From CBDHHC01 sp050633205 (GTDB taxonomy: Bacteria > Pseudomonadota > Alphaproteobacteria > Rhizobiales > CBDHHC01), in the NCBI GenBank assembly GCA_050633205.1, contig JBOEGA010000018.1, positions 1 through 64,000 of the forward strand: a stretch of DNA of 64,000 nt, given 5' to 3'. Position numbers and translations under genes: made by a program. The notes below the pieces were generated by a model. The model saw only the letters and a list, made by a program, of their open reading frames with translations. It searched no databases and was not told the DNA's origin. Shown here in pieces: positions 18,564-27,156 of this stretch; position 1 is the stretch's first letter, and every line of letters begins with the position of its first letter.

Positions 18564-18662
18564 AAAGAAAAAAAGAGCCGCTAAAAGCGGCTCTGTAAAG
18601 TTAACAGGGAGGCGTCAAACAGAGTGGACAGGAGCCACTCAGTATCCAGATGACTGGATACA
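18564..18662 (-). ncRNA. Candidate trans-acting sRNA with anti-Shine-Dalgarno loops (alpha-r14/CcsR-like)
   Basis: Read on the minus strand, three ordered elements appear. A perfect hairpin GTATCCAG-TCAT-CTGGATAC covers 18661-18642. A second hairpin, GAGTGG/CCACTC at 18640-18622, exposes CUCCUGU in its loop. A single-stranded stretch with GCCUCCCUG (about 18616-18605) leads into a textbook terminator (18594-18574) followed by seven T. This layout, with CUCCU/CCUCCC in unpaired positions, resembles the alphaproteobacterial CCUCCUCCC-type sRNAs (alpha-r14, CcsR). A weak promoter (CTTTAT-N17-TTTAAT, 18692-18664) is in place. It lies in the 391-base gap between rcdA and the DUF1192 gene. Confidence 0.65.
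18574..18594 (-). terminator. Rho-independent terminator of the candidate sRNA
   Basis: AGAGCCGC and GCGGCTCT form a perfect 8-base stem with a 5-base loop. On the minus strand TTTTTTTCTTTAT follows. No protein gene ends just upstream of it on that strand (the DUF1192 stop is over 220 bases away), which supports a small RNA in between. Confidence 0.9.
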
Positions 18663-18820
18663 AATTAAAGTAAATAAAACTAGCTAATAAAGAGTTAAGC
18701 CATGGAGATATACTTGTAATAAAAATATTAATACTTAATTATCTATATTTTTCAGCACATTAAAACCAAGTATAAATACTGGCAGAACACTATAAAATCT
18801 GCACATTATTGAAAGTGTAT

Positions 18821-19015
18821 CTATTTTTTAAAGAAAGAATCTGCCGCCAGTTTTTGTGATTTTTTTGAACTAATCTCACGTTCTATACGTGCTTTTTCAC
18901 TCTCAATCAGGACGAGAAGAGCTTCTAATTCATCCACAGAAAAATTCGATAAATCAGCGCCGGATGTAAAACCTGATACTTTTTTTACCTGGTCATCCTC
19001 AAAATCCATATCCAA
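18821..19015 (-). CDS. DUF1192 family small protein
   Basis: A 64-residue acidic protein ending in a short Lys-rich tail. The core LSNFSVDELEALLVLIESEKARIERE is the DUF1192 hallmark, a predicted coiled helix. It is normally found next to rcdA-type DUF1465 genes in alphaproteobacteria, as here. The function is unknown. Confidence 0.85.
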   Translation of the reverse strand: MDMDFEDDQVKKVSGFTSGADLSNFSVDELEALLVLIESEKARIEREISSKKSQKLAADSFFKK

Positions 19016-19116
19016 CCTCCAGTCACGGGAACTTCGATTGTCAGGCAGAATACATTCGGCCTGTTAATGAAACAAGGCTGAAGCAGAAGAGAATAACTTA
19101 ATTAGGCCGCCATGCT

Positions 19117-20061
19117 CTAGGCATTCGTAAATACCATACGTGCGGCTTCAAGAAGTTTGGGGTCGAACAATTCAGGTGTACGTGTCAACTCCATAAAATG
19201 TAGTTTGGTAGGTGGCTTTCCCTGCGATTGCTTAATCAGCTGCTGAAGAAAATAGACATAACGTGCATTCATCGGTATTTCCTCCCCCTTCACAGTATCA
19301 GAAGGAAGACCTGATCCATCAAAGCCCTTGTCTTTATAATAGATAGACTTTGCTACCGGAATTAAGTTCGGAACACTGGCGACTAGATCACGTGTTCTTT
19401 GTGGTGCCAGAGACAGAACTTCCTGCTCCTCAGCAGTTAATTTATACTCTTTAGCCAGTTTTAGCCTGATGCTTCTTGGAAGAAGAATTTCAGGAAGCTG
19501 TGACAGCAGAATCGCCATATCGAGCTCCCATAAATTATTATATTTCATAAGCTTGACTATTGGCTTGATAGTTGCCCGCATTATACTCACTCTGCGAAAA
19601 ACTTCCGGGCTGGTAGCCTCCATCATCTTAATAATCAGGTTAATACTACCGGAAAGGGTCTTGTCCTGTCGTTCTTTATCAGAAATTTTCTGACTATAAT
19701 GAAGGATACCCTCCTCAATAGCAGCTCCAAGATCAGCAATAGAACACGGCTTAGGAAAAAAACGAAAAACGCGTGCCTTGTTAATAGCCGCCATTGCAGT
19801 CTCATAATCTCCACTTCCTGTTAACAAAATACGGGAAGTATTAGGAAACTGCTCCATTGATTTCTGTAAAAAGGTAACGCCATCCATCTCCGGCATACTT
19901 TTACCACTCACCACCACTGCATAAGGTCCACACTTTGCAAGCATGGTAAGACCTTTCATTGGCGTATTGGTGATTTCAATTTTATGCTTTTCATAAAAAT
20001 GTTTTTTCAGACCTTCTGCAAGATCCTGTTCATCATCAACAACAAGTACTCTTTCGGTCAT
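19117..20061 (-). CDS. Degenerate response regulator: pseudo-receiver plus pseudo-HD-GYP
   Basis: A 314-residue protein. I chose the ATG at 20061 because the protein then begins MTERVLVVDDEQDL, a normal receiver start, with AAAGG about 8 bases upstream. The receiver (about 1-120) keeps the acidic pair DDE, but the phosphoacceptor Asp is Gly53 in VVVSGKSMPEMDG. The C-terminal part resembles HD-GYP: KDKGFDGSGLPSDTVKGEE, where GYP has become GLP, and no HD dyad or HDxGK motif is found ahead of it. It is thus likely a phosphorylation-independent, catalytically inactive scaffold or binding protein. It is also on the strand of rcdA, upstream of the DUF1192 gene. Confidence 0.82.
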   Translation of the reverse strand: MTERVLVVDDEQDLAEGLKKHFYEKHKIEITNTPMKGLTMLAKCGPYAVVVSGKSMPEMDGVTFLQKSMEQFPNTSRILLTGSGDYETAMAAINKARVFRFFPKPCSIADLGAAIEEGILHYSQKISDKERQDKTLSGSINLIIKMMEATSPEVFRRVSIMRATIKPIVKLMKYNNLWELDMAILLSQLPEILLPRSIRLKLAKEYKLTAEEQEVLSLAPQRTRDLVASVPNLIPVAKSIYYKDKGFDGSGLPSDTVKGEEIPMNARYVYFLQQLIKQSQGKPPTKLHFMELTRTPELFDPKLLEAARMVFTNA

Positions 20062-20282
20062 ATTACACCTTTTTCTATCATGGCACCCCTCCACAAAAGA
20101 GAAAATTGATGTTCGGACATCCAGAGTAACAATAAAGAATACGAACAATATATATTACGATATTCATCTATACCTGACATCCGTGCCATATCCGACAGGA
20201 CAAAGGTAACAAATAAAAGTATAAAAACTGTTGTATTTGATTATTTTTTGTCTTTGATCTGTTTTATTCGCAGAAAACCTGC

Positions 20283-20322
20283 TGAAAAAGAAAGGGCAGA
20301 TTCAATATAAAGAGCCTGCCCT
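20283..20322 (-). terminator. Rho-independent terminator after mepA
   Basis: AGGGCAG (20316-20322 on the minus strand) pairs with CTGCCCT (20299-20293) around a loop of about 16 bases, followed by TTCTTTTT. It lies 25 bases beyond the mepA stop. Confidence 0.8.
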
Positions 20323-20346
20323 GTCTCTGACTTAAATAAAACTTTA

Positions 20347-21360
20347 CTATCCAGCTGTTTTTGTAGTCAGCACCTTTGGTCTTCTGACAGGGAGAGGTAC
20401 CTTTTTCCTAGCTACAGCACTGGGAATATTGTCTTTTCCTAAAACAACTCGACAGGCATTAGGCAAATCTGCAAGTACAACCTGTCTTTTACGGACAACC
20501 TTCTTCTTCTTAATCTTCTTCGTGTTTTTCTTAACGACAGTAACCTTCTTGCGAACCCTTGGGTTAACAAGTTTTAACCAGTAATCCAGTTGCTTGCCGC
20601 ACCCGTGATCCGATGGCGGAGCTGGCTGGTTTTGACACCCTACACTTCCCGTCGGGCAGTTCATACGAATATGAAAATGATAGTGATGCCCCCACCATGG
20701 ACGCACTCGTTTCAACCAGGATTTATCCTTATCAGATGCCTGGCACAATGCTTTCTTAATAGCCGGGTGTATAAATATCCTGGCAACACCAGGGGAAGTT
20801 GCAGCACGTTTTAATAGCTTGACATGCCCGGGCTTCCAATGCTTCTCATTGATCGTCCATTTACGGTCTTTCCCGCGTTTTATCATTGAAATTGCTGAAA
20901 TATTCGCCCCATACTGCTGTTTTTTTGTAAAACGCTTTTTTGGTAGGGGTCTCAACCAGATATCTGCATCAAGACCGACCTGATGACTGGCATGCCCGGT
21001 AATCATGGGCCCGCCTCTGGGTTGAGCAAGATCTCCGACAAGAAGTCCAGGCCACCCGTCAACTTTCTGTGCATCTGTGGCAATCTTCATAACAAGATCC
21101 ACCATTTTGGGGTGTGCCCAATTACGATTCCTGTGCAAACGCATGGCCTGCCAGGCAGGCCCGTTAGCAGGTAACATCTTGGCTCCCGCAAGACACCCTT
21201 TGGCATAACTGCCATAACTGTTAGACTTCTGCTTGGAAGGTTTAGCCACCTTGCCAAAAAGCTTCTTGGCGGGAACTCTGTCCCCTGCTACTGCGTAACT
21301 GACAAACAACAGACTCGTAATCCATACAAACGAGACAAGCCTCATAAAACGCATTACCAA
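20347..21360 (-). CDS. mepA: Penicillin-insensitive murein endopeptidase MepA
   Basis: A 337-residue LAS-family metallopeptidase that cuts D-Ala-mDAP crosslinks in peptidoglycan. A signal peptide (1-25) precedes the domain. Zinc-site motifs are intact: GHASHQVGLDADIWL (His126 and Asp133 by alignment to E. coli His113/Asp120) and WWGHHYHFHIRMNCP with the third His. Several Cys (GCLAGAK, NCPTGSVGC, DHGCGK) match the disulfides of the family. The C-terminal about 70 residues after the Trp-Leu-Lys segment form a very basic Lys-rich extension (KKIKKKKVVRKR) not seen in E. coli MepA. It probably promotes envelope binding. Confidence 0.94.
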   Translation of the reverse strand: MVMRFMRLVSFVWITSLLFVSYAVAGDRVPAKKLFGKVAKPSKQKSNSYGSYAKGCLAGAKMLPANGPAWQAMRLHRNRNWAHPKMVDLVMKIATDAQKVDGWPGLLVGDLAQPRGGPMITGHASHQVGLDADIWLRPLPKKRFTKKQQYGANISAISMIKRGKDRKWTINEKHWKPGHVKLLKRAATSPGVARIFIHPAIKKALCQASDKDKSWLKRVRPWWGHHYHFHIRMNCPTGSVGCQNQPAPPSDHGCGKQLDYWLKLVNPRVRKKVTVVKKNTKKIKKKKVVRKRQVVLADLPNACRVVLGKDNIPSAVARKKVPLPVRRPKVLTTKTAG

Positions 21361-21560
21361 CCCCCTTCAAAATCCCACAAAGCCTGAAAGCCAGTCCTCA
21401 ACCGGCATAATGCAACCACTTAACTACGTCAGGCTTGTTACCAGACTGTTTAAACAATCTCTCATTCTGCCATCATATTGTAAGATTTTTTAGATTCCTT
21501 ACATTGTATTTCAGTATTAGATCTTTTTTTAGGATGTGTGAGAAATAAGGGACAATATTC

Positions 21561-22160
21561 TTGACTGAAAATAGTAAAAATCAACCACAGGTAGAAATAA
21601 AGAAGCAAGAACGCCTTTCGGATGGTTTTGTAAAACTCGATAAAATAACTGCAGAAATTATTTCGACTCAAAATGAGCGCTTCACTGTTACCCGTGAAGT
21701 CCATGATCACGGTAATAGCGTGACCGTATTGCCCGTAGATAGAAAACGTAAAACTGCAATTCTAATAGGCCAGTGGAGACTGCCGGCATGGGTAAACAAC
21801 TACAGACAACGCTTGTGGGAAGCTCCTGCAGGAATGCTGGAAGAAAATGAAATACCTGAGAGCTGTGCGATAAGAGAAGCCCTTGAAGAAACAGGATATG
21901 AAGTCTCAAACCTCAAATTTATATGTAACACCTTTGCAAGCCCTGGAATGATGACTGAAAGGGTAAGTATATTTCTTGCTGACTACTCTCCCGAAACTCG
22001 AAAAAATACAACATTAGGCCTGAAAGATGAAGGTGAGGATATAGAGTTGAGAGAATTCAGTTTTAATGAACTCTTCACTATGCTGGACAAAGGCGAAATA
22101 CATGACGCAGTAACAGCAATAGCAATCTATGCCTTGCGGGAAGAGCTGGGGAAGCCATAA
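21561..22160 (+). CDS. Nudix hydrolase, ADP-ribose pyrophosphatase-like
   Basis: A 199-residue Nudix protein with a TTG start (AAGGGA about 8 bases upstream). The Nudix box is complete (GMLEENEIPESCAIREALEE followed by TGYE). The preceding strand WEAPAG and the following FASPGMMTERVSIFLADY are those of the ADP-ribose/GDP-mannose pyrophosphatase branch (NudF/NudK). It likely hydrolyses a nucleoside diphosphate sugar; the exact substrate is unknown. Confidence 0.85.
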   Translation: MTENSKNQPQVEIKKQERLSDGFVKLDKITAEIISTQNERFTVTREVHDHGNSVTVLPVDRKRKTAILIGQWRLPAWVNNYRQRLWEAPAGMLEENEIPESCAIREALEETGYEVSNLKFICNTFASPGMMTERVSIFLADYSPETRKNTTLGLKDEGEDIELREFSFNELFTMLDKGEIHDAVTAIAIYALREELGKP

Positions 22161-22161
22161 A

Positions 22162-22193
22162 AAATGCCGCCGAATAATAATTCAACGGCATTT
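22162..22193. terminator. Bidirectional terminator between the Nudix and cytochrome c genes
   Basis: AAATGCCG (22162-22169) pairs with CGGCATTT (22186-22193). A-rich and T-rich flanks serve both convergent genes. Confidence 0.75.
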
Positions 22194-22220
22194 ATAATTC
22201 TTGCATTAAAACAAAATGAC

Positions 22221-22739
22221 TTACTTCAAAGTACCAAGATACTTCACAAGTGCAGCGCGCTTTTTGTCATTTTTCATACCGTTAAAGGCCATTTTTGTAC
22301 CCTTGATATGCTTTTTAGGGTTTTTCAGGAATGCATCCAGCTCTTCAGCTGTCCAGCTTCCGCCTTTTTTCTTGAATGCCCCTGAATACGAAAAGCCTTC
22401 CACAGCTGCCAGGCCGCGCTCATAAACACCCCAGAGTTTTGGACCAACTTTATTTTTTCCGTCTTTAGTGAAGCTATGGCAACCAGCGCATTTTTTCTTC
22501 ATCTCTTTTAGTCCAACAGCAGGGTCTGCAGCAGCAAGAAGCTCAGGGAAAGGCACTGCCTTTTCTTTTGCTCCATGATCTCCACCATGACCATCTGAAG
22601 TATTCACAGCAACAACATATCCAGGCTTCTCTGGCGCTGCATGAGAATATAGTGACTCGGAAACGATTTTGGTTCCAAACCATAGAAGTAGGGCTGCCAG
22701 AATAGCGCCCGATATTTTATTAAATTCAAAAGAATCCAT
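22221..22739 (-). CDS. Membrane-anchored class I cytochrome c (CycM-like)
   Basis: A 172-residue protein with an uncleaved N-terminal anchor (about 9-30), a His/Gly-rich linker (DGHGGDHG) and a cytochrome c domain. The haem site is CAGCH (Cys about 90) and the sixth ligand is the Met of GTKMAF. Membrane cytochromes of this type (CycM, c552) pass electrons from the bc1 complex to terminal oxidases. It is divergent from pheA, a pairing conserved in alphaproteobacteria. Confidence 0.93.
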   Translation of the reverse strand: MDSFEFNKISGAILAALLLWFGTKIVSESLYSHAAPEKPGYVVAVNTSDGHGGDHGAKEKAVPFPELLAAADPAVGLKEMKKKCAGCHSFTKDGKNKVGPKLWGVYERGLAAVEGFSYSGAFKKKGGSWTAEELDAFLKNPKKHIKGTKMAFNGMKNDKKRAALVKYLGTLK

Positions 22740-23007
22740 TATGTGCCGCTCCCGATTATAGAAAAGGCCTGCTTGATCATTACAGTTCCGTGACTGAGTT
22801 TGTATCTCTAATAAGGCTTAAGATTAAAACACGCAACCGTCCCGGGAACTTAATATTCCGTAACGGACAATTCGCCGCGTTAAGTATTTCAATCCTTCCG
22901 GCCAGAAGAACAGAATGCCCTCAACAAAAACTTAAAATCCACTTGCAATACATATAATTTAACAAAAAGCTTGCATAACTCACCATAATTGCTCTAAACG
23001 CCAAAGC

Positions 23008-23901
23008 ATGACAGATAAAATCAATGACAAAGTGGTCTACCAGGGTGAGCCCGGTGCAAACTCACATTTAGCCTGTCAGGATTACTTCCCTGACATGGAA
23101 TCCGTACCCTGTTCCACGTTTGAAGATGCCTTGACAGCCGTTAAGAATGGAAGTGCCAGACTGGCAATGATCCCCATAGAGAACTCTGTGGCGGGACGGG
23201 TCGCAGATGTGCATCACCTTCTTCCTGACTCAGGGCTGTATGTCATTGGAGAACATTTTGAACGGATTTGTCACCAGTTGCTTGTAATACCAGGCACAAA
23301 TATATCTGATCTGAAAACTGTACACAGCCACACAATGGCACTTGGACAATGCAGAAATGTAATCAGAGAACTTGGGCTTAATGCAGTAACTGAAGCAGAT
23401 ACTGCCGGGGCCGCACGCCTGATTAAGGAAGCCGATAATAAGTCCATGGCTGCAATTGCCTCTTCTCTGGCAGCCGAAGTCCACGGCCTTGAGGTCATCA
23501 GAGCAAATATTGAAGACGCTCAGCATAACACAACCCGCTTCCTCATCCTGGCCGCTGAACCTGAAGATGCCGAACCGGAAGACGGCCCCATTATAACAAC
23601 TTTTATATTCAGGGTGCGCAACGTTCCTGCTGCTTTATATAAAGCCCTTGGCGGATTTGCTACGAATGGGGTTAATATGACCAAGCTGGAATCTTACCAG
23701 CTTGAAGGGACATTTGAAGCAACAATGTTCTATGCCGATATTGAAGGACACCCTTCTGAACGCCCTGTAAGACTGGCTCTGGAAGAGCTTTCTTTCTTTT
23801 CCAATGAAGTCCGAATTCTGGGAACATATAAGGCAAATAAATTCAGAACCCAGTTACTTGAAAATAGCCCGAACCTGAAATTATCGAGGCAGAGAGCTTA
23901 A
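23008..23901 (+). CDS. pheA: Prephenate dehydratase
   Basis: A 297-residue enzyme converting prephenate to phenylpyruvate in phenylalanine synthesis. The periplasmic-binding-protein-like catalytic domain (1-about 190) starts VVYQGEPGANSHLAC and includes the catalytic NTTRFLIL motif (Thr about 175). The ACT regulatory domain (about 200-280) has GALYKALGGFATNGVNMTKLES-like core, with KLESYQ in place of the classical ESRP; phenylalanine feedback is therefore probable. There is no chorismate mutase fusion. The start ATG has only a weak ribosome site. Confidence 0.95.
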   Translation: MTDKINDKVVYQGEPGANSHLACQDYFPDMESVPCSTFEDALTAVKNGSARLAMIPIENSVAGRVADVHHLLPDSGLYVIGEHFERICHQLLVIPGTNISDLKTVHSHTMALGQCRNVIRELGLNAVTEADTAGAARLIKEADNKSMAAIASSLAAEVHGLEVIRANIEDAQHNTTRFLILAAEPEDAEPEDGPIITTFIFRVRNVPAALYKALGGFATNGVNMTKLESYQLEGTFEATMFYADIEGHPSERPVRLALEELSFFSNEVRILGTYKANKFRTQLLENSPNLKLSRQRA

Positions 23902-24206
23902 ACACACACTCTTGAACAAAAACATCGTAAAAACTCAGGAACACCTTGGAAACCCGAGAAGATTGCTGTTGCCTATTTATACAACTGAAGGTAGAAATAG
24001 ATGGGGTTTAACTTGATGGGGTTCTGGGAGTTACTTACTATCAGGTTTGTCAGGCTGGTTTTCAGTCTTGTCCGATCACGGAATTAAAATAAAAACAATT
24101 TTACAGGGCAGATTATCTTCATTTTATACTGGACGTTCTATTAATCTGGCAAACTGATGTACTTAATATTACAGAAATCCATCTCTACAAATAAAGGTAG
24201 AGAAAC
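23902..24206. other. Intergenic region pheA - mutarotase, no feature seen
   Basis: 305 bases. I see no convincing terminator after pheA and no small ORF with a good ribosome site. AAGGTAGAG just before 24207 serves the mutarotase gene. Confidence 0.5.
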
Positions 24207-25088
24207 ATGTTACCAGAAGCAGCAACACCACATCGACCAGACAAAAGAAAACGAAATAACAGACTAAAAATTTACGATATTGAGAATAGAGAAGCCGCAG
24301 CACGCATTGCTGAACAGGGCGCTCAACTTCTTCAATGGAAACCACACGGGCAGGATGACGTTATCTGGTTATCCCCGGGAGCCTCCTTTAGCCCTGGCAA
24401 ACCAATTCGCGGCGGAATACCTATCTGCTGGCCCTGGTTTGGAATGCATCCAACAACGTCAGAATACCCGTCTCACGGACTTGCCCGGAGAAATCCATGG
24501 AAACTTCAAACCAATGAAGACCTTGGTGATAGGACGTTGATTGAATTTGAATTCATAAATAATGATTTCGAAAGCTGGCCTTACTATTGCTCGGCAACTC
24601 TTAAATTTCATATCGGACAAACATTGGATATACAGCTTACAACAAAAAATCTAAGCCAGACCTGCCAGCTCGCCTACACTCAGGCCCTGCATACATATTT
24701 CAAAGTGGGAGATATCAGGGAGCTCGAAGTCAGAGGCTTGGAAAATACGCAATATATCAATAAATTGAAACGAAATGCTTTTGGCAAAGACAGCACTCCT
24801 CTAACAATTGATACTGAAATTGACAGAATTTATATGTCACCGGCAGATAACATCATTATTGATGACTATTCAATGAAGCGAAAAATCAACATCTCTCATA
24901 AAGGTGCAAATGCCATAGTGGTATGGAACCCAGGAAAGAAAAAAGCAGAAACTATGGGAGACATGGGCTTCGCAGATAGCTATAAGCAAATGCTGTGTGT
25001 AGAAACAGCAACGGCAGGAAAGCAATGTATGATTCTGGAACCCGGTGAACAGCATACAATTTCATCGAGTTATTCCGTATCAGACTAG
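24207..25088 (+). CDS. D-hexose-6-phosphate mutarotase / aldose 1-epimerase family
   Basis: A 293-residue galactose-mutarotase-fold protein. GGIPICWPWFGMHPT and the following PSHGLARRNPWKL form the signature of the YeaD-type D-hexose-6-phosphate epimerases, and ALHTYFKVGDI plus VVWNPGKKKA occur at the expected places. It interconverts alpha and beta anomers of hexose 6-phosphates. A ribosome site AAAGGTAGAG precedes the ATG. The next gene begins 32 bases after the stop. Confidence 0.9.
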   Translation: MLPEAATPHRPDKRKRNNRLKIYDIENREAAARIAEQGAQLLQWKPHGQDDVIWLSPGASFSPGKPIRGGIPICWPWFGMHPTTSEYPSHGLARRNPWKLQTNEDLGDRTLIEFEFINNDFESWPYYCSATLKFHIGQTLDIQLTTKNLSQTCQLAYTQALHTYFKVGDIRELEVRGLENTQYINKLKRNAFGKDSTPLTIDTEIDRIYMSPADNIIIDDYSMKRKINISHKGANAIVVWNPGKKKAETMGDMGFADSYKQMLCVETATAGKQCMILEPGEQHTISSSYSVSD

Positions 25089-25120
25089 GCTCACGACCTG
25101 CCTCTATAATATGCTTGAAT

Positions 25121-26008
25121 ATGATGGACTATGTACAAAAACACTGGAGAGGTCATTATAGTTTCAGCAGATCATTCTGGGTAAACCTGATCTCCCCACT
25201 ATGTATATTTCAGGTAGCACTTCAACTGTCTAAAAGCCTTATCAGTAACTCTGCGGGCTATCTGGAAATTGCAATATATGTAGCCCTGATCTTCAGCCTG
25301 TTCCCTTTATACTGGCTTAGCTATTTATGGTCCCTTACAGGAACAGTAAGGGCAGAAATAAGATATAAAAACTCTGTAACCTCCACCATATTAAAAGGCA
25401 TAGCCTTTTTCATTCTTACCATTTTAACTGTCTTTCTTATAATTCAGACAGTTATGCATATCTCGGCAGCTCGTCATTTCAGTAGCATTTTGTTAAAAAA
25501 TGACCCCACCTCCCTTTCCGGCTTTAAACACCAGCGCCGGGGACAAACACTCAGAATATCAGGAACGATATCATTCAACCTGCCATTATTTCTTGAGAAA
25601 ACCCTTTCAGAACACCAGGAAATTAACAGACTTCATATAGAAAGCTCCGGTGGATATTTGATCCCCGCTCATCAGATAATCAAACTTGTTACTCAAAGAA
25701 AGCTGGATACCTATGTCGGTAAATCCTGCCTGAGCGCATGTTCAATAATTTTCCTTGCTGGAAATAAAAGGATAATATCAAAAACGGCCAGGCTGGGTTT
25801 CCATCAACCCCATTCGCCTTTGATCCCCATGCTTCGCAGGGCTGACTATTTCCGTAAAGAATACAATTTCATGAAAAGCAGAAATATTCCCGATAGCTTC
25901 ATTTCCAGAGCACTTGGCACGCCGGCAACTACCCTCTGGTTTCCAACCCATAAAGAACTTATAGTCTCCGGATATGTAACTCATATAACAGAGAGCTCTG
26001 AACAATGA
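25121..26008 (+). CDS. Membrane protein with ClpP/crotonase-like protease domain
   Basis: About 295 residues; ATG codons at 25121 and 25124 are the likely starts (a TTG at 25115 is also open). The N-terminal half has three hydrophobic segments (about 18-38, 48-70, 88-113). The rest is a ClpP-like domain of the COG3904 type: LHIESSGGYLIPAHQI (oxyanion Gly-Gly), GKSCLSACSIIFLAGNKR with the candidate catalytic Ser in LSAC, and ARLGFHQP with the candidate His. It is predicted to be a membrane-anchored serine peptidase facing the periplasm. Its stop overlaps the next start by 4 bases (ATGA), so the two are translationally coupled. Confidence 0.72.
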   Translation: MMDYVQKHWRGHYSFSRSFWVNLISPLCIFQVALQLSKSLISNSAGYLEIAIYVALIFSLFPLYWLSYLWSLTGTVRAEIRYKNSVTSTILKGIAFFILTILTVFLIIQTVMHISAARHFSSILLKNDPTSLSGFKHQRRGQTLRISGTISFNLPLFLEKTLSEHQEINRLHIESSGGYLIPAHQIIKLVTQRKLDTYVGKSCLSACSIIFLAGNKRIISKTARLGFHQPHSPLIPMLRRADYFRKEYNFMKSRNIPDSFISRALGTPATTLWFPTHKELIVSGYVTHITESSEQ

Positions 26009-27009
26009 ATACTGCCATAGTACCGGATCAAATGCAGGCGATCGCTATTGATGCTCCAGGAGCAAAAAGTGAACTCGTCTTAAAAGAAGTGCCAACTCCT
26101 GTACCAACTGACGAGCAGATCCTGATAAAAGTATCCGCCGCCGGGGTTAACCGCCCCGATGTTTTACAGCGACTTGGGCATTACCCACCTCCGCCTGGAG
26201 CATCAGAACGCCCGGGACTTGAGGTTGCTGGTGAAGTTGTAAAATGTGGCCTGAATGCAAAGCGCTATAAACCGGGTGACAAGGTCTGTGCCCTTGTTTC
26301 AGGTGGTGGCTATAGCCAGTACTGCCTCGCCCATGAAGGATCTGCTCTGCCAATTCCCGAGAATATCACGGAAATAGAAGCAGCAGGTATCCCGGAAACA
26401 GCTTTTACAGTATGGCATAATACATTCCAGCGGGGAAATTTGAAATCCGGAGAATGGTTTCTTGTTCATGGCGGTGCAAGCGGCATTGCCACGACAGCAA
26501 TACAATTCGCAGCAGCAATCGGAGCGAAAGTAATCACAACAGTCAGTTCTGAAGAAAAAGCGGAATTCTGCCTGAAACTTGGGGCGACCAAAGCTATCAA
26601 CTATACGACTGAAGATTTCCCCACAGCTGTTAAGGAAATTACCGATGGTAATGGAGCTGATGTAATTCTGGATATGATTGGTGGAGATTATATAGAAAGA
26701 AATATGAAATGTGCAGCTCAGGACGGGCGTATAGTTCAGATTGCATTTCTCAATGGACCGATCGCTGAAATCAACTTTAACCGGCTTATGATTAACCGGC
26801 TTACTCTGACAGGTTCAACACTGAGGCCCCGGACAGATAAAGTTAAAACAGAGATAGCAAAAGCTGTTGAATCCAATGTTTGGCCAATGATAAAAGAAGG
26901 AAAATTCAAACCTGTAATTGATTCGACCTTTCCTCTGGAAAAAGCAGGGGAAGCACATAAACGGATGGAATCGAGAGGGCATATAGGCAAGATTATCCTT
27001 ACCACATAA
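26005..27009 (+). CDS. NAD(P)H:quinone oxidoreductase, PIG3-type medium-chain dehydrogenase
   Basis: A 334-residue zinc-free MDR enzyme. The substrate domain has VNRPDVLQRLGHYPPPPGAS, and the Rossmann domain shows the nucleotide loop VHGGASGIATTAIQFA. Both are typical of the PIG3 (TP53I3-like) group, which reduces quinones with NADPH. An alternative start is the internal Met of MQAIAIDAPG. It overlaps the ClpP-like gene by 4 bases. The biological substrate is not known. Confidence 0.9.
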   Translation: MNTAIVPDQMQAIAIDAPGAKSELVLKEVPTPVPTDEQILIKVSAAGVNRPDVLQRLGHYPPPPGASERPGLEVAGEVVKCGLNAKRYKPGDKVCALVSGGGYSQYCLAHEGSALPIPENITEIEAAGIPETAFTVWHNTFQRGNLKSGEWFLVHGGASGIATTAIQFAAAIGAKVITTVSSEEKAEFCLKLGATKAINYTTEDFPTAVKEITDGNGADVILDMIGGDYIERNMKCAAQDGRIVQIAFLNGPIAEINFNRLMINRLTLTGSTLRPRTDKVKTEIAKAVESNVWPMIKEGKFKPVIDSTFPLEKAGEAHKRMESRGHIGKIILTT

Positions 27010-27156
27010 TGCCTGGCAGGATTGATCTATCATCACTTCCTTACAGTTCTGTTGAACAGGAACACGCAAGATGCAATTAGGGCTGACATTGAGTTCTGAA
27101 TACATTCAAAGTCGGTCAACCTGCCATGCAAATGCAGTATGTGAGGCCTGAACCTG

